Source: Prevotella sp.
Lineage (GTDB): Bacteria > Bacteroidota > Bacteroidia > Bacteroidales > Bacteroidaceae
Direction: 5' to 3'
Assembly: GCA_017474925.1 (NCBI GenBank)
Contig: JAFVGN010000034.1
Coordinates: forward strand, 1-64,000
Length of the DNA stretch: 64,000 nucleotides
Position numbers and translations under genes: made by a program. Positions 1 through 6,902 of this stretch are shown in pieces; the first letter of the stretch is position 1, and each line of letters begins with the position of its first letter. The notes beneath the pieces are model-generated. The model was not told the origin of the DNA and did no database searches. It worked only from the letters and a program-made list of their open reading frames with translations.

Positions 1-248
1 ATCCACAGATAGGCCGCCGGACCGAACTTCGCGCCCATGATGGCACCGAAGATGGGGCCTGTGCCCGCGATGTTGAGGAACTGGATCATGAAGATCTTCC
101 ATCCGGGCATCACGATGTAGTCCAGCCCATCGGCCTTGCTGACGGCGGGCGTCACGCGGTCGTCGGGGCCGAATACGCGCTCTACGAAGCGACCGTAGAG
201 GAAATAACCGATAATCAGAGCAATAATGCTCAATGTAAATGAAATCAT
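1..248 (-). CDS. cstA: Carbon starvation protein A family transporter (partial, N-terminal 82 residues)
   Basis: The reverse strand from the ATG at 248 reads MISFTLSIIALIIGYFLYGRF, then a stretch with the motifs VFGPDDRVTP, DGLDYIVMP, FMIQFLNIAGTGPIFGAIMGAKFG. These are the conserved N-terminal motifs of CstA (PF02554), a multi-spanning inner-membrane peptide/pyruvate transporter induced on carbon limitation. Only the first 82 codons lie in the window; the rest runs off the left edge. The first membrane helix is residues 1-20. The gene follows a 50-residue lipoprotein gene by 47 bases and probably shares its transcript and its hairpin-rich leader. The family call is firm; the substrate is not knowable from this fragment. 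Confidence 0.9.
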   Translation of the reverse strand, partial: MISFTLSIIALIIGYFLYGRFVERVFGPDDRVTPAVSKADGLDYIVMPGWKIFMIQFLNIAGTGPIFGAIMGAKFGPAAYLW

Positions 249-298
249 TCTTTTGTGTTGATTTTAACAATGTTTGTTTCTTTCCATACTCTCTGTTG

Positions 299-451
299 TC
301 ATTCCAGCGGTATCTCCGGATGCTGCACGGGATTGTCCTCCTGTGCCTTGGCTTCCTTACATGCTGTCAAGCCTAATGTTGTGCCGCAAAAGACCATGGT
401 AAGCACCATTGGTCGGGTGGCGGCAAGCATCCAACTCATAATCTTTCTCAT
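299..451 (-). CDS. Small predicted lipoprotein, 50 aa, upstream of cstA
   Basis: The reverse strand holds a 50-codon frame starting MRKIMSWMLAAT, continuing with a hydrophobic stretch to a lipobox-like LGLTAC (Cys31), and ending in a polar tail KEAKAQEDNPVQHPEIPLE followed by TGA. The basic start, hydrophobic core and Cys with Thr-Ala before it are what lipoprotein signal peptidase recognises, so the mature peptide would be only about 20 residues. It sits 47 bases upstream of cstA on the same strand. I do not recognise a family. It could also be a leader peptide with a role in expression of cstA. The frame, start and stop were read directly; the function is unknown. Confidence 0.55.
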   Translation of the reverse strand: MRKIMSWMLAATRPMVLTMVFCGTTLGLTACKEAKAQEDNPVQHPEIPLE

Positions 452-520
452 TTTCGTTTAGTTTTAATTGTTTACTGTTATTCCACTTTCGTCATCTGGA
501 ACGTGGCGGGGAATCTCGGT

Positions 521-621
521 GTCGGTTCTCCTGATCATATTCAGGAGTCTGATATCTCTATGCTTTATTACTTGTCTCATTCACATTTCACTTAATTTGA
601 AAAATGATCAGAAGAACCGAC
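521..621 (-). promoter_or_regulatory. Leader with two mutually exclusive hairpins upstream of the lipoprotein/cstA genes
   Basis: GTCGGTTCTCCTGATCAT at 521-538 and ATGATCAGAAGAACCGAC at 604-621 are complementary in 17 of 18 positions. The same 521-538 arm also holds CTCCTGA (528-534), which pairs perfectly with TCAGGAG at 541-547. One arm can therefore pair with only one partner at a time, the logic of an attenuator or riboswitch expression platform. It lies between the promoter at 662-669 and the lipoprotein start at 451. A 38-codon frame starting MRQVIKHRD also occupies part of this leader on the minus strand, but I see no support for it being a gene. Confidence 0.45.
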
Positions 622-661
622 CCCATGATCCCATCTATGCTTTGAATATGTTTCGACGCTG

Positions 662-669
662 CAAAGATA
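662..669 (-). promoter_or_regulatory. Promoter -7 element for the lipoprotein-cstA transcript
   Basis: TATCTTTG on the minus strand matches the Bacteroidota consensus TAnnTTTG. Transcription from here would give a leader of about 205 bases before the ATG at 451, long enough to fold the hairpins at 521-621. Confidence 0.5.
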
Positions 670-1074
670 CGACTATTTCCCCGAATATCCAAGGATATCC
701 GAGATTTTTATCCGTTTGCGGTAAGTCAAGGGAGTACAGAGTCCCCTGACTCATAGATTTTTTGAAAAATTAAAAAGTTAAACATAGGCTTGGCGTGGGG
801 CGTGGAGATAGGTCTCGTCAGCTATCCGGATAGTCTCTTTGCATCGTGCGGACGTCTCCCGTACCCCTATGCAGACCGTTCGCGTCACGTGTGGAACCCG
901 TCTCCATCACTCACGGATGACGCTCGCGTCAGGCACGCTTGCCTTACCGATGACAAAGGTACGACATTCCGCAAAGCGTTTTGTAGCCAGCTCTCGTTTA
1001 CTGTATCTACGTTCTTCTATCATTCTCTATGATCATTTATACATTTGAATATTGAACATTGTTTAGTAACAGAT
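670..1074. other. Gene-poor stretch with a doubtful 80-codon frame (790-1032, +)
   Basis: No gene is convincing here. The plus frame 790-1032 (no ATG; the first codon is TTG) contains phrases such as PYADRSRHVWNPSPSLTDDARVRHA. It has no signal peptide, no promoter element in a suitable place and an unusual Ser/Arg-rich composition, which suggests a translated intergenic repeat rather than a protein. I record it because the composition is unlike its neighbours. Confidence 0.3.
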
Positions 1075-1172
1075 ACACAGATGTAACAGATAAAAATGAA
1101 ATTCTCTCGCGTACCGCGTAGGCGCGTGCGCGGTACGCGAAGACTCTTAGGAAACATCTGTTACATCTGTGT
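1075..1172. repeat. Nested palindrome: 17-bp outer and 12-bp inner inverted repeats
   Basis: ACACAGATGTAACAGAT (1075-1091) is perfectly complementary to ATCTGTTACATCTGTGT (1156-1172). Inside it TCGCGTACCGCG (1107-1118) is perfectly complementary to CGCGGTACGCGA (1129-1140). The right outer arm encodes residues near the C-terminus (TDVTDV) of the small gene at 1147-1398. The inner hairpin could end that gene's transcript, though no U-tract follows. The layout, a palindrome abutting a small gene, resembles a repeat-element edge. Confidence 0.7.
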
Positions 1173-1398
1173 CTTTGGAGGCGGCTGACACCTGCTGTTT
1201 CCAGGCATCGTAGCCCATCGACACGGCACGCTGCTTACGCTCCTCGGGCGTGATACGCACCTCGTTGTAGCGCAGCAGCACGCGACTGCTGAGCATCTGC
1301 TCTATCTCCTCCGGCGAGGCATACTTCTCCTGCCACGATGGCTTGTGCTCCGTCGGTGATGCTGATGACTTCTTTTTAGGTTTCTTTTCTTCGCTCAT
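1147..1398 (-). CDS. Small basic protein, 83 aa, possible VapE N-terminal remnant
   Basis: Lys/Ser-rich N-terminus (MSEEKKPKKKSSAS), then PSWQEKYASPEEIEQMLSSR and LLRYNEVRITPEE. No signal peptide or membrane segment. The pattern E-Q-x-L-x4-x-L-x-R-x-N (EQMLSSRVLLRYNEV) matches the N-terminal part of the VapE-like protein at 57588-58238 (EQFLNEHYLFRRNQL), so it may be a cut-down relative. The C-terminus is encoded by one arm of the nested palindrome. The start lies 8 bases from a TAACTTTG element at 1406-1413, so the mRNA would be nearly leaderless. Coding status is plausible; function unknown. Confidence 0.5.
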   Translation of the reverse strand: MSEEKKPKKKSSASPTEHKPSWQEKYASPEEIEQMLSSRVLLRYNEVRITPEERKQRAVSMGYDAWKQQVSAASKDTDVTDVS

Positions 1399-1405
1399 AG
1401 TACCG

Positions 1406-1413
1406 CAAAGTTA
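1406..1413 (-). promoter_or_regulatory. Promoter -7 element for the 83-aa gene
   Basis: TAACTTTG on the minus strand fits TAnnTTTG. With transcription starting a few bases after it, the ATG at 1398 would be at or within about 3 bases of the RNA 5' end. Confidence 0.45.
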
Positions 1414-1562
1414 CCACCAAAAAAACACACATGCAAGAAAAAGCACCACAACTTTCCGTCGTGGCGCAAAAAGGAAAGCAATAGGTTTCGCTTAAGGCGT
1501 GAAAAGGTCACGTACACGAATACCGATACGTCACTGAATATCTGATTGAACGTAAACCGCCA

Positions 1563-2426
1563 CTAACTTCTCCTCTTTTTATACTCCTGCGGATAGATGC
1601 CGGTGGCACGTTTAAAATAGCGGCAGAAATTTGCGGTGTCGGGAAATCCGAGTTGGTAGGCGATTTCCTTGACTGTCTGTTCGGGACGCATGTCCATGAT
1701 GCGTTTCGCCTGTGTCGCTACATATTGGCGAATCCATTCCAAGGGCGAGAGACCGTTGCTATACTGACGGAACACTTTCGAGAAATACCGCGCGTCGTAG
1801 TCCATCAGCCCGGAATAGAAATCGACATTGCGGTTCTCCTTATAGTGCTTCACCACGAGGTCACAGAACTGCGTGTAAAGCGTCGCAGAATGGCTCTCCG
1901 TCCACTGTCTGTCCTGCTCACGACGGTAGTAATTGATGAACTCGTACCCTATTGCCAACTGTGACAGCAACATCTGGTGCCTCAGTTGCAGGTCATTGGT
2001 ATCGTGCGAAGCAATCGCCTCCAAAAGTTCCAACAACGCCATCATGCGCTTGGCTTGCACATCGGTCAGATGACAGTGCGGAGCATAGTTGAACTTATCG
2101 GAATCATGGCTGAAGGCATGTGTCTTCAGTTCGTCGCCCATCTCCGCTGAGATAAAAACGCATGCATATGCGTAATCGTCCGAACACGATATGCGTCGCA
2201 AGACATGGCCGGGCATGAGGATTCCAAGGTCGTTCTTTTCTATCGAGAATTCCTGCATGTCGAACATGACGCGTGCACTGCCGCGCAGACACAAAAGAAT
2301 AACGACGTGCGAAAACACCATATCCACGCCAGTTACAGAGTAATTGTTTACCTCTTTTTTCACATACACACCGTTCTGTTCAACGGATTGTATTGTATGG
2401 GCCAATGTCTCGTCAATCTGTATCAT
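1563..2426 (-). CDS. AraC-family transcriptional regulator
   Basis: 287 residues from the start MIQIDETLAHTI. The N-terminal ~170 residues resemble an AraC cupin-type sensor (VILLCLRGSARVMFDMQEFSI, MPGHVLRRI). The C-terminal ~100 residues are the double helix-turn-helix: KHYKENRNVDFYSGLMDYDARYFSK-type first helix pair, then AKRIMDMRPEQTVKEIAYQLGFPD and the family signature TANFCRYFKRATGIYPQEYKKRR. A longer frame would begin 24 codons upstream, but the promoter element TAATTTTG lies inside that extension, so the internal Met is chosen. It is transcribed away from the membrane-anchored AraC-type gene at 2641. Target genes are unknown. Confidence 0.9.
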   Translation of the reverse strand: MIQIDETLAHTIQSVEQNGVYVKKEVNNYSVTGVDMVFSHVVILLCLRGSARVMFDMQEFSIEKNDLGILMPGHVLRRISCSDDYAYACVFISAEMGDELKTHAFSHDSDKFNYAPHCHLTDVQAKRMMALLELLEAIASHDTNDLQLRHQMLLSQLAIGYEFINYYRREQDRQWTESHSATLYTQFCDLVVKHYKENRNVDFYSGLMDYDARYFSKVFRQYSNGLSPLEWIRQYVATQAKRIMDMRPEQTVKEIAYQLGFPDTANFCRYFKRATGIYPQEYKKRRS

Positions 2427-2446
2427 TTCTTGTCCTATTTCGGCTG

Positions 2447-2454
2447 CAAAATTA
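2447..2454 (-). promoter_or_regulatory. Promoter -7 element for the AraC regulator
   Basis: TAATTTTG on the minus strand fits TAnnTTTG, about 20 bases before the chosen ATG at 2426. It decides that start over the upstream in-frame one. Confidence 0.55.
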
Positions 2455-2612
2455 CAAATTTTCTTCAAATTACAGCAACAAATCACACGTATTGACAATA
2501 TAAAGACGAAAATTGGTAGTATTTCCTTGTCAAAACATGTTGTCTATCTCACAAAAAAGCAGTAATTTTGCAGCTGTGTAATGTTGTTGAAACAACGAGT
2601 AATAATTATCCT

Positions 2613-2620
2613 TATATTTG
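2613..2620 (+). promoter_or_regulatory. Promoter -7 element for the membrane-anchored AraC-type gene
   Basis: TATATTTG fits TAnnTTTG and lies 20 bases before the ATG at 2641. Confidence 0.55.
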
Positions 2621-2640
2621 CAAAGAAATAAATATAGATT

Positions 2641-3327
2641 ATGGGCAAAAGAATCACCTTGACCGCCTCGCTAATTTTACTGGCGACTTTATCCTGTCAC
2701 GCTCGCACATTGACATTGGAAGAGACCGACACCATTATCATCATATTGATATTATTTGTGATACTTCTTATGGTGCTGGGAGGTGTCAGTCTTTATTATA
2801 ACAGGATTGTCAGTCGACGAAACGAGCAGCTTCTCCGAATACTCAATGCGCTGGATGAATACCGTTTAATCGTGGGCGGCGGGGATTTGTCGTTGGACGA
2901 GAAGAAAGATGCGGTTATGAAGAAGCAGCCGAAGCCAAAGGCTACCAAGGTTGTCCAACTGGACGAGGGACATGCTTTCTTCGTGAAGATGGATGCCCGC
3001 ATGAATAAAGAGAAGCCTTTTACGAATCCGGATTTCGACCAACAGTCGCTGGTTGACTTTATGGAAGTCGATCTGGATACGTTTTGTAAGCTGGTGCCAC
3101 GATATAAGAATCCCGAGAGGACGCTTGAATACATCAACTCCCTACGGGCAGAATACGCAGCAAAGATACTCATGGAGCATACGGACTACTCGATGGACGA
3201 CATTGCAGGCATGTGTGGCTTCACGAATACGGCATCATTCAACAGTGTTTTCAAATTCGCCTTCGGCATCACACCAACGGACTATCTAAATGGTGTGAAA
3301 CAGATGTTTAAGAAGAAAGTAACCTAA
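2641..3327 (+). CDS. Membrane-anchored AraC-type HTH protein
   Basis: 228 residues. An N-terminal signal peptide (about 1-21, ending SCHA) is followed by roughly ten extracytoplasmic residues, one strong membrane helix (IIIILILFVILLMVLGG, about 32-50), a charged linker, and a C-terminal AraC-type DNA-binding domain (about 120-225) with LRAEYAAKILMEHTDYSMDDIAGMCGF and the hallmark NTASFNSVFKFAFGITPTDY. Larger Bacteroidota relatives carry a periplasmic TPR or propeller sensor before the helix; here that sensor is essentially absent. The protein could be a cut-down sensor or respond to a membrane partner. Divergent from another AraC gene, with 214 bases between starts. Confidence 0.85.
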   Translation: MGKRITLTASLILLATLSCHARTLTLEETDTIIIILILFVILLMVLGGVSLYYNRIVSRRNEQLLRILNALDEYRLIVGGGDLSLDEKKDAVMKKQPKPKATKVVQLDEGHAFFVKMDARMNKEKPFTNPDFDQQSLVDFMEVDLDTFCKLVPRYKNPERTLEYINSLRAEYAAKILMEHTDYSMDDIAGMCGFTNTASFNSVFKFAFGITPTDYLNGVKQMFKKKVT

Positions 3328-3343
3328 CAGAATATCACACACC

Positions 3344-3451
3344 ATTCCGGAAAACGAGACTATCATGGCTGTCATTGCTTTGGGCTATCGAGCCGAAGAG
3401 CCTAACCGTCCTGAGAGAAAGAATCTTGATGAAATAGTAAAGTTCCTCTGA
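3344..3451 (+). pseudogene. Nitroreductase-family C-terminal remnant
   Basis: The frame reads IPENETIMAVIALGYRAEEP, then NRPERKNLDEIVKFL and TGA. This is the usual C-terminal end of nitroreductase-family flavoproteins (the ALGYPAEEP...RKPLEEI pattern). An in-frame stop lies shortly upstream, and no flavin-binding N-terminal part exists here, so only about 36 codons survive. It sits just after the AraC-type gene and suggests a deletion at this junction. Confidence 0.6.
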
Positions 3452-3500
3452 TAAGAGTTAGATAATAAGGAATTTGTGCTGAAGTAGTAGGTTTCTATAC

Positions 3501-3587
3501 CGAAATATAGCGATTGAATTTGGGTATAGGCGAACAATTGTTTGCGTATAGGCACACAATCGTTTGGGTATAGGAAAACGATGGAAA
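3501..3587. repeat. Degenerate tandem repeat with a ~22-bp period
   Basis: Successive units begin at 3522 (GGGTATAGGCGAACAATTGT...), 3544 (GCGTATAGGCACACAATCGT...) and 3566 (GGGTATAGGAAAACGATGG), each close to 22 bases; a weaker unit precedes at 3501. Each unit pairs a GTATAGG box with an AACAATTGTT-like dyad. No gene covers it. Confidence 0.65.
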
Positions 3588-3680
3588 GATACCGTCTCTC
3601 TCCCTGTTACCCTTAGGCTTTTTCCTTGCAAGCTTTAATGTTTACCCTTGTAAAGCTTAATACTAACGAAAAGACAGTAA

Positions 3681-3716
3681 ATGGTCACATGGTAACAGCT
3701 GTGACCATGTGACCAT
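3681..3716. repeat. 36-bp near-perfect palindrome between convergent genes
   Basis: ATGGTCACATGGT (3681-3693) is perfectly complementary to ACCATGTGACCAT (3704-3716), with ACAGCTGT at the centre, so only one base pair of the whole dyad fails. It lies between a plus-strand and a minus-strand gene end, where a bidirectional terminator would sit, but it lacks a U-tract. Just upstream, 3627-3671 holds two imperfect direct copies of a CCTTGNAAAGCTT box. Confidence 0.7.
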
Positions 3717-3742
3717 TGGCAGAAAAGTTCTCTTGCAATAGC

Positions 3743-4558
3743 TTAAAAACTGCGCAGCCAGGCTTTCAGCTCAAGCATCATCTCAAGATGGTAGGCAAAT
3801 GACTGGCGGATGCCGAAACCGTGGCCTCCGCTGGGGTAGATGTGCATGGAGGCTGGTACGCCGTTGGAGTAGAGCTGCTCGTAGTAGTTCAGGCTGTTGA
3901 CGGGCAGCACAGAGCGGTCGTCGTGGGCCAGTGCCAGGAAACAGCGCGGGGTGTGCTTGGTGACGTGCTGCTCGTTGTTGTATTGGTTGACAAGCTTGCG
4001 CTTGGGAGCTTTCCCCAACAGGTTGTCGCGAGAGCCCTGATGGGTGGTTCCCTGTTCCATCGATATGACGGGGTAGAATAGAATCTGGAAGTTGGGGACG
4101 GCATCGCCTGTGGCATGGGTGGCAACAGTAGATGCCAGGTGACCTCCGGCTGAAAAGCCCATGATGCCGATGTCCTGTGGGTTGATGTGCCAGGCTTCTG
4201 CATTCCTGCGTACCAGTCTGATGGCTTCCTCGGCGTCTTCAGCGGGAATGGTATAATGGCCGTGGGGCATGCGGTATTTCACGACGATGAGGGCTATGCC
4301 CTGGCTGGTGAAGAATGGTGCCCAGTCGAACCCTTCGTGCTGCATGGCCAGATGCTGGTAACCGCCACCAGGACAGCATACGATGGCACGTCCCGTCGCT
4401 TTCTTCTCGTTAGGCAGAAAGACGGTGACCTTGGCGGTGTCGCTGACGTCACCGTTGTTGGAACGAGGGCCATCCGGCCATAATAGCATTTCAGTACCTT
4501 TCTGGCCAAAGGCTATGGCGGGTACCATCACCAGGAGGAATAGTAGTGTTTTTTTCAT
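3743..4558 (-). CDS. Secreted alpha/beta-hydrolase, carbohydrate-esterase-like
   Basis: 271 residues with a signal peptide ending AIAFGQ. The alpha/beta-hydrolase fold shows an oxyanion-type CCPGGGYQHLA, the nucleophile elbow GFSAGGHLA, a later Asp in AHDDRSVLPV and the His in SGGHGFGIR, completing Ser-Asp-His. Length and motifs match the xylan/pectin acetyl or feruloyl esterases (endo-xylanase B-like esterases) common in Bacteroidales. Probably it removes acetyl or feruloyl groups from plant polysaccharides in the periplasm or outside the cell. It faces away from the sialate esterase gene at 4837, suggesting a shared divergent control region. Confidence 0.8.
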   Translation of the reverse strand: MKKTLLFLLVMVPAIAFGQKGTEMLLWPDGPRSNNGDVSDTAKVTVFLPNEKKATGRAIVCCPGGGYQHLAMQHEGFDWAPFFTSQGIALIVVKYRMPHGHYTIPAEDAEEAIRLVRRNAEAWHINPQDIGIMGFSAGGHLASTVATHATGDAVPNFQILFYPVISMEQGTTHQGSRDNLLGKAPKRKLVNQYNNEQHVTKHTPRCFLALAHDDRSVLPVNSLNYYEQLYSNGVPASMHIYPSGGHGFGIRQSFAYHLEMMLELKAWLRSF

Positions 4559-4578
4559 ATTTTCAGGATTTGTTTTTG

Positions 4579-4586
4579 CAAAGGTA
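4579..4586 (-). promoter_or_regulatory. Promoter -7 element for the esterase gene
   Basis: TACCTTTG on the minus strand, 20 bases before the ATG at 4558, fits TAnnTTTG. Confidence 0.55.
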
Positions 4587-4706
4587 ATGAAATCGCTGAA
4601 TATAGACTATTGGCCATTGGTGATAATTCAGGGCGATTAGTTTATTTTAACATCTGTGTGTGTGAAAAATAATCAATGTGCGGTGCTCAATGTACAATAA
4701 AAATCG

Positions 4707-4774
4707 TATCTTTGCGGCATAAATGCCGCGAGACTGCTCACGCTCGGCAAATGAAGCAGGCTTCTTTGCTCTCG
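4707..4774 (+). promoter_or_regulatory. Promoter plus CTCGG-type leader element (copy 1)
   Basis: TATCTTTG (4707-4714) is a -7 element. It is followed by the perfect dyad GCGGCAT-AA-ATGCCGC (4714-4729), then CTCGGC (4743), a self-complementary core built on GAAGC-AG-GCTTC, and TGCTCTCG ending at 4774. The same CTCGG...CTCG frame with a different complementary core occurs at 50211-50256, 50299-50340 and 57469-57504. Here it lies in the leader of the sialate O-acetylesterase gene. Confidence 0.55.
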
Positions 4775-4836
4775 CTTAATCGCAGCCGTGCAGCATAAAT
4801 GAATGCAGTAAGATTCTGAAATAAAAACTTTGAACT

Positions 4837-6297
4837 ATGAATAAAAGGATTCTATCTCTGGCAGTATTGGCTGTTGTGACTATTGGCAGCCAGGCAAAGG
4901 TGAAGCTGCCGCATCTGGTAAGCGACAACATGGTGATTCAGCAACAGACTGACGTCCGTCTGTGGGGATGGGCCAAGGCTGGCAGCAAGGTGGTGGCTAC
5001 GACGTCGTGGTCTGACCAACGCAGCGAGGCCAAGGCCGACAAGCAGGGACGCTGGCTGCTGACGGTGAAGTCGCCCAAGGCCAGCTATACACCGCTATCC
5101 ATCACTTTCGACGACGGCGACGGTCAGGTGACCATTCACAATGTCCTGTCTGGCGAGGTGTGGGTTTGTGCAGGCCAGTCGAACATGGAGATGCCTGTCA
5201 AGGGTTTTGGCAACTGTCCTGTGCTGAACTACAATCAGGAAGTGCTGAACGCAGCGGGCAAGTGTCAGGTGCGCTCTGCCAAGATTCCCAGCATTATGCG
5301 GATGACGCCCCAGGAGGACGCTGACACCTACTGGCGCGAGTGTTCGCCCCAGACGGTGGGCGAGTTCTCTGCCACGGGCTATTTCTTTGCCAAGGTGGTC
5401 AACAAGGCGCTGGACATTCCCGTTGGGCTCATTGAGGCTAACAAGGGCGGTTCGCGTGTGGAAAGCTGGCTTACCAAGGAGAATCTGGAACGTTACACGC
5501 AGGAACCTACTGACTCAGCGGGCATCGTCAACTTCAAGAAGGAGTGGGACTACCATCGTGCACTGGTATGGGGCAATGGTACGTTCAACCCCATCCTGAA
5601 CTATACAGTAAAAGGTATATTGTTCTATCAGGGCTGTTCCAATGTGGGCGATCCAGGCAACCAGTATTCGGAGCGTCTGAAGCTGCTGGTCGAGCAGTGG
5701 CGCAGTCAGTTCAAGCTGGGTGACATACCCTTCTATTTCGTACAGATAGCCCCCTATGACAGCGGCGATAAACAGGGTACGTGGAATGCGCTGCTACAGG
5801 AGCAGCAGTTCCGTGCCAAGAAGATTATCCCCAACAGCGGACTGGTGTGTACCAACGATGCCGTCTATCCCTACGAGGGTACTCAGATTCATCCTGCACA
5901 GAAGCAGAAGGTGGGTGAGCGACTGGCCTTCCTGGCACTGAACAAAACCTATGGCTTCCAGACCATTGTCTGCGAGAGTCCGTCGTTCAAGGATATGCAA
6001 ATCGAGGGCGACAAGGTGATGATTCACTTAGACAACGAGTGTGGCGCTATCAGTCGTTTCGAGGATATAGAAGGCTTCGAGCTGGCAGGAGCCGACCGTG
6101 TGTTCCATCCTGCCAAGGCCAGCCACTTCTGGCAGCCAGGAGGCGGCTATTGGGACGAGTGCATCGTCATAACAAGTCCTGAGGTCAGTCAGCCTGTTGC
6201 CGTACGCTACTGTTTCCGCAATTGGCAGCTGGGCAATCTGGCCAATGCAGGCGGGCTGCCCTTGTTCCCTTTCCGCACGGACAATTGGGAAAAATGA
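4837..6297 (+). CDS. Sialate O-acetylesterase-like SGNH hydrolase
   Basis: 486 residues with a signal peptide ending IGSQA. After an N-terminal beta-sandwich (about 21-105) comes the SGNH block I GEVWVCAGQSNMEMPVKGF with the catalytic Ser, then VGLIEANKGGSRVESW, ILFYQGCSNVGDP and a C-terminal IHPAQKQKVGERLA carrying the His. These match the sialate O-acetylesterase/CE20-like acetylesterase family (DUF303). It probably deacetylates sialic acid or acetylated plant glycans. It begins a plus-strand run with the NUDIX gene (65 bases on) and GH13. Confidence 0.85.
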   Translation: MNKRILSLAVLAVVTIGSQAKVKLPHLVSDNMVIQQQTDVRLWGWAKAGSKVVATTSWSDQRSEAKADKQGRWLLTVKSPKASYTPLSITFDDGDGQVTIHNVLSGEVWVCAGQSNMEMPVKGFGNCPVLNYNQEVLNAAGKCQVRSAKIPSIMRMTPQEDADTYWRECSPQTVGEFSATGYFFAKVVNKALDIPVGLIEANKGGSRVESWLTKENLERYTQEPTDSAGIVNFKKEWDYHRALVWGNGTFNPILNYTVKGILFYQGCSNVGDPGNQYSERLKLLVEQWRSQFKLGDIPFYFVQIAPYDSGDKQGTWNALLQEQQFRAKKIIPNSGLVCTNDAVYPYEGTQIHPAQKQKVGERLAFLALNKTYGFQTIVCESPSFKDMQIEGDKVMIHLDNECGAISRFEDIEGFELAGADRVFHPAKASHFWQPGGGYWDECIVITSPEVSQPVAVRYCFRNWQLGNLANAGGLPLFPFRTDNWEK

Positions 6298-6362
6298 CAG
6301 CGGACAAACACGGATTGTCTGAAAAAGACCATTATCGTCCGCTGATAAAACGAAATTGAAAT

Positions 6363-6890
6363 ATGACTCATCCCTTAGAGATATTCAAGTTCTGCCCAGT
6401 TTGTGGCAGTCCACGTTTCGAGGTCAACAACTTCAAGAGCAAGAAGTGTCAGGACTGTGGCTTCACGTACTATGCCAACCCCTGTTCGGCAACGGCGGCA
6501 TTTATTGTCAACGACCGTGACGAGATGCTGGTGGTGAGACGTGCCAAGGAACCTGCCAAAGGGACACTCGACCTGCCAGGCGGTTTTGTGGACATGGGTG
6601 AGACGGTGGAGGAGGGTATGTGCCGTGAGATAACAGAAGAGACAGGACTCGACGTGCGCGACATACGCTACCTCTTCTCCAGTCCCAACGTCTATCAGTA
6701 TAGCGGTATGGGTGTACACACCCTCGACATGGACTTCTTGGTTCCCGTTCATGGCGATACGCCTGCCATCCGTGCTGCCGACGATGCCGCCGAGGCTTTC
6801 TGGATTCCCATCGATAAGGTGAATCCTGACGATTTCGGACTGACAAGCATACGACAGTCTGTCATCCGCTTTTTGAAAGAACGTCACTAA
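6363..6890 (+). CDS. NUDIX hydrolase with N-terminal zinc ribbon
   Basis: 175 residues. A four-Cys zinc ribbon (CPVCGSPRFEV...KKCQDCGF, about 11-39) precedes the NUDIX domain. The NUDIX box is complete: GGFVDMGETVEEGMCREITE then ETGL, giving G-x5-E-x7-RE-x2-EE-x-G. This arrangement resembles NudC-type or ADP-ribose/NAD pyrophosphatases, but the NudC signature SQPWPFPxS is not present, so the substrate stays open. It is cytoplasmic (no signal) and sits between two secreted glycan enzymes, 12 bases before GH13, so it is probably co-transcribed with them. Confidence 0.85.
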   Translation: MTHPLEIFKFCPVCGSPRFEVNNFKSKKCQDCGFTYYANPCSATAAFIVNDRDEMLVVRRAKEPAKGTLDLPGGFVDMGETVEEGMCREITEETGLDVRDIRYLFSSPNVYQYSGMGVHTLDMDFLVPVHGDTPAIRAADDAAEAFWIPIDKVNPDDFGLTSIRQSVIRFLKERH

Positions 6891-6902
6891 CTATCAACAA
6901 TT

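Noticed and set aside
468..749. 93-codon plus frame upstream of the doubtful ORF
   Set aside because: It covers the hairpin leader and promoter of the minus-strand lipoprotein-cstA unit and has no protein-like features.
790..1032. 80-codon plus frame with PYADRSRHVWNPSPSL
   Set aside because: No ATG start, no promoter, unusual composition and no family; more likely translated intergenic repeat.
2426..2498. 24-codon N-terminal extension of the AraC regulator
   Set aside because: The TAATTTTG promoter element lies inside it, so it is probably not transcribed as part of the gene.
3501..3587. CRISPR array
   Set aside because: The units are contiguous with no spacers and there are no cas genes.
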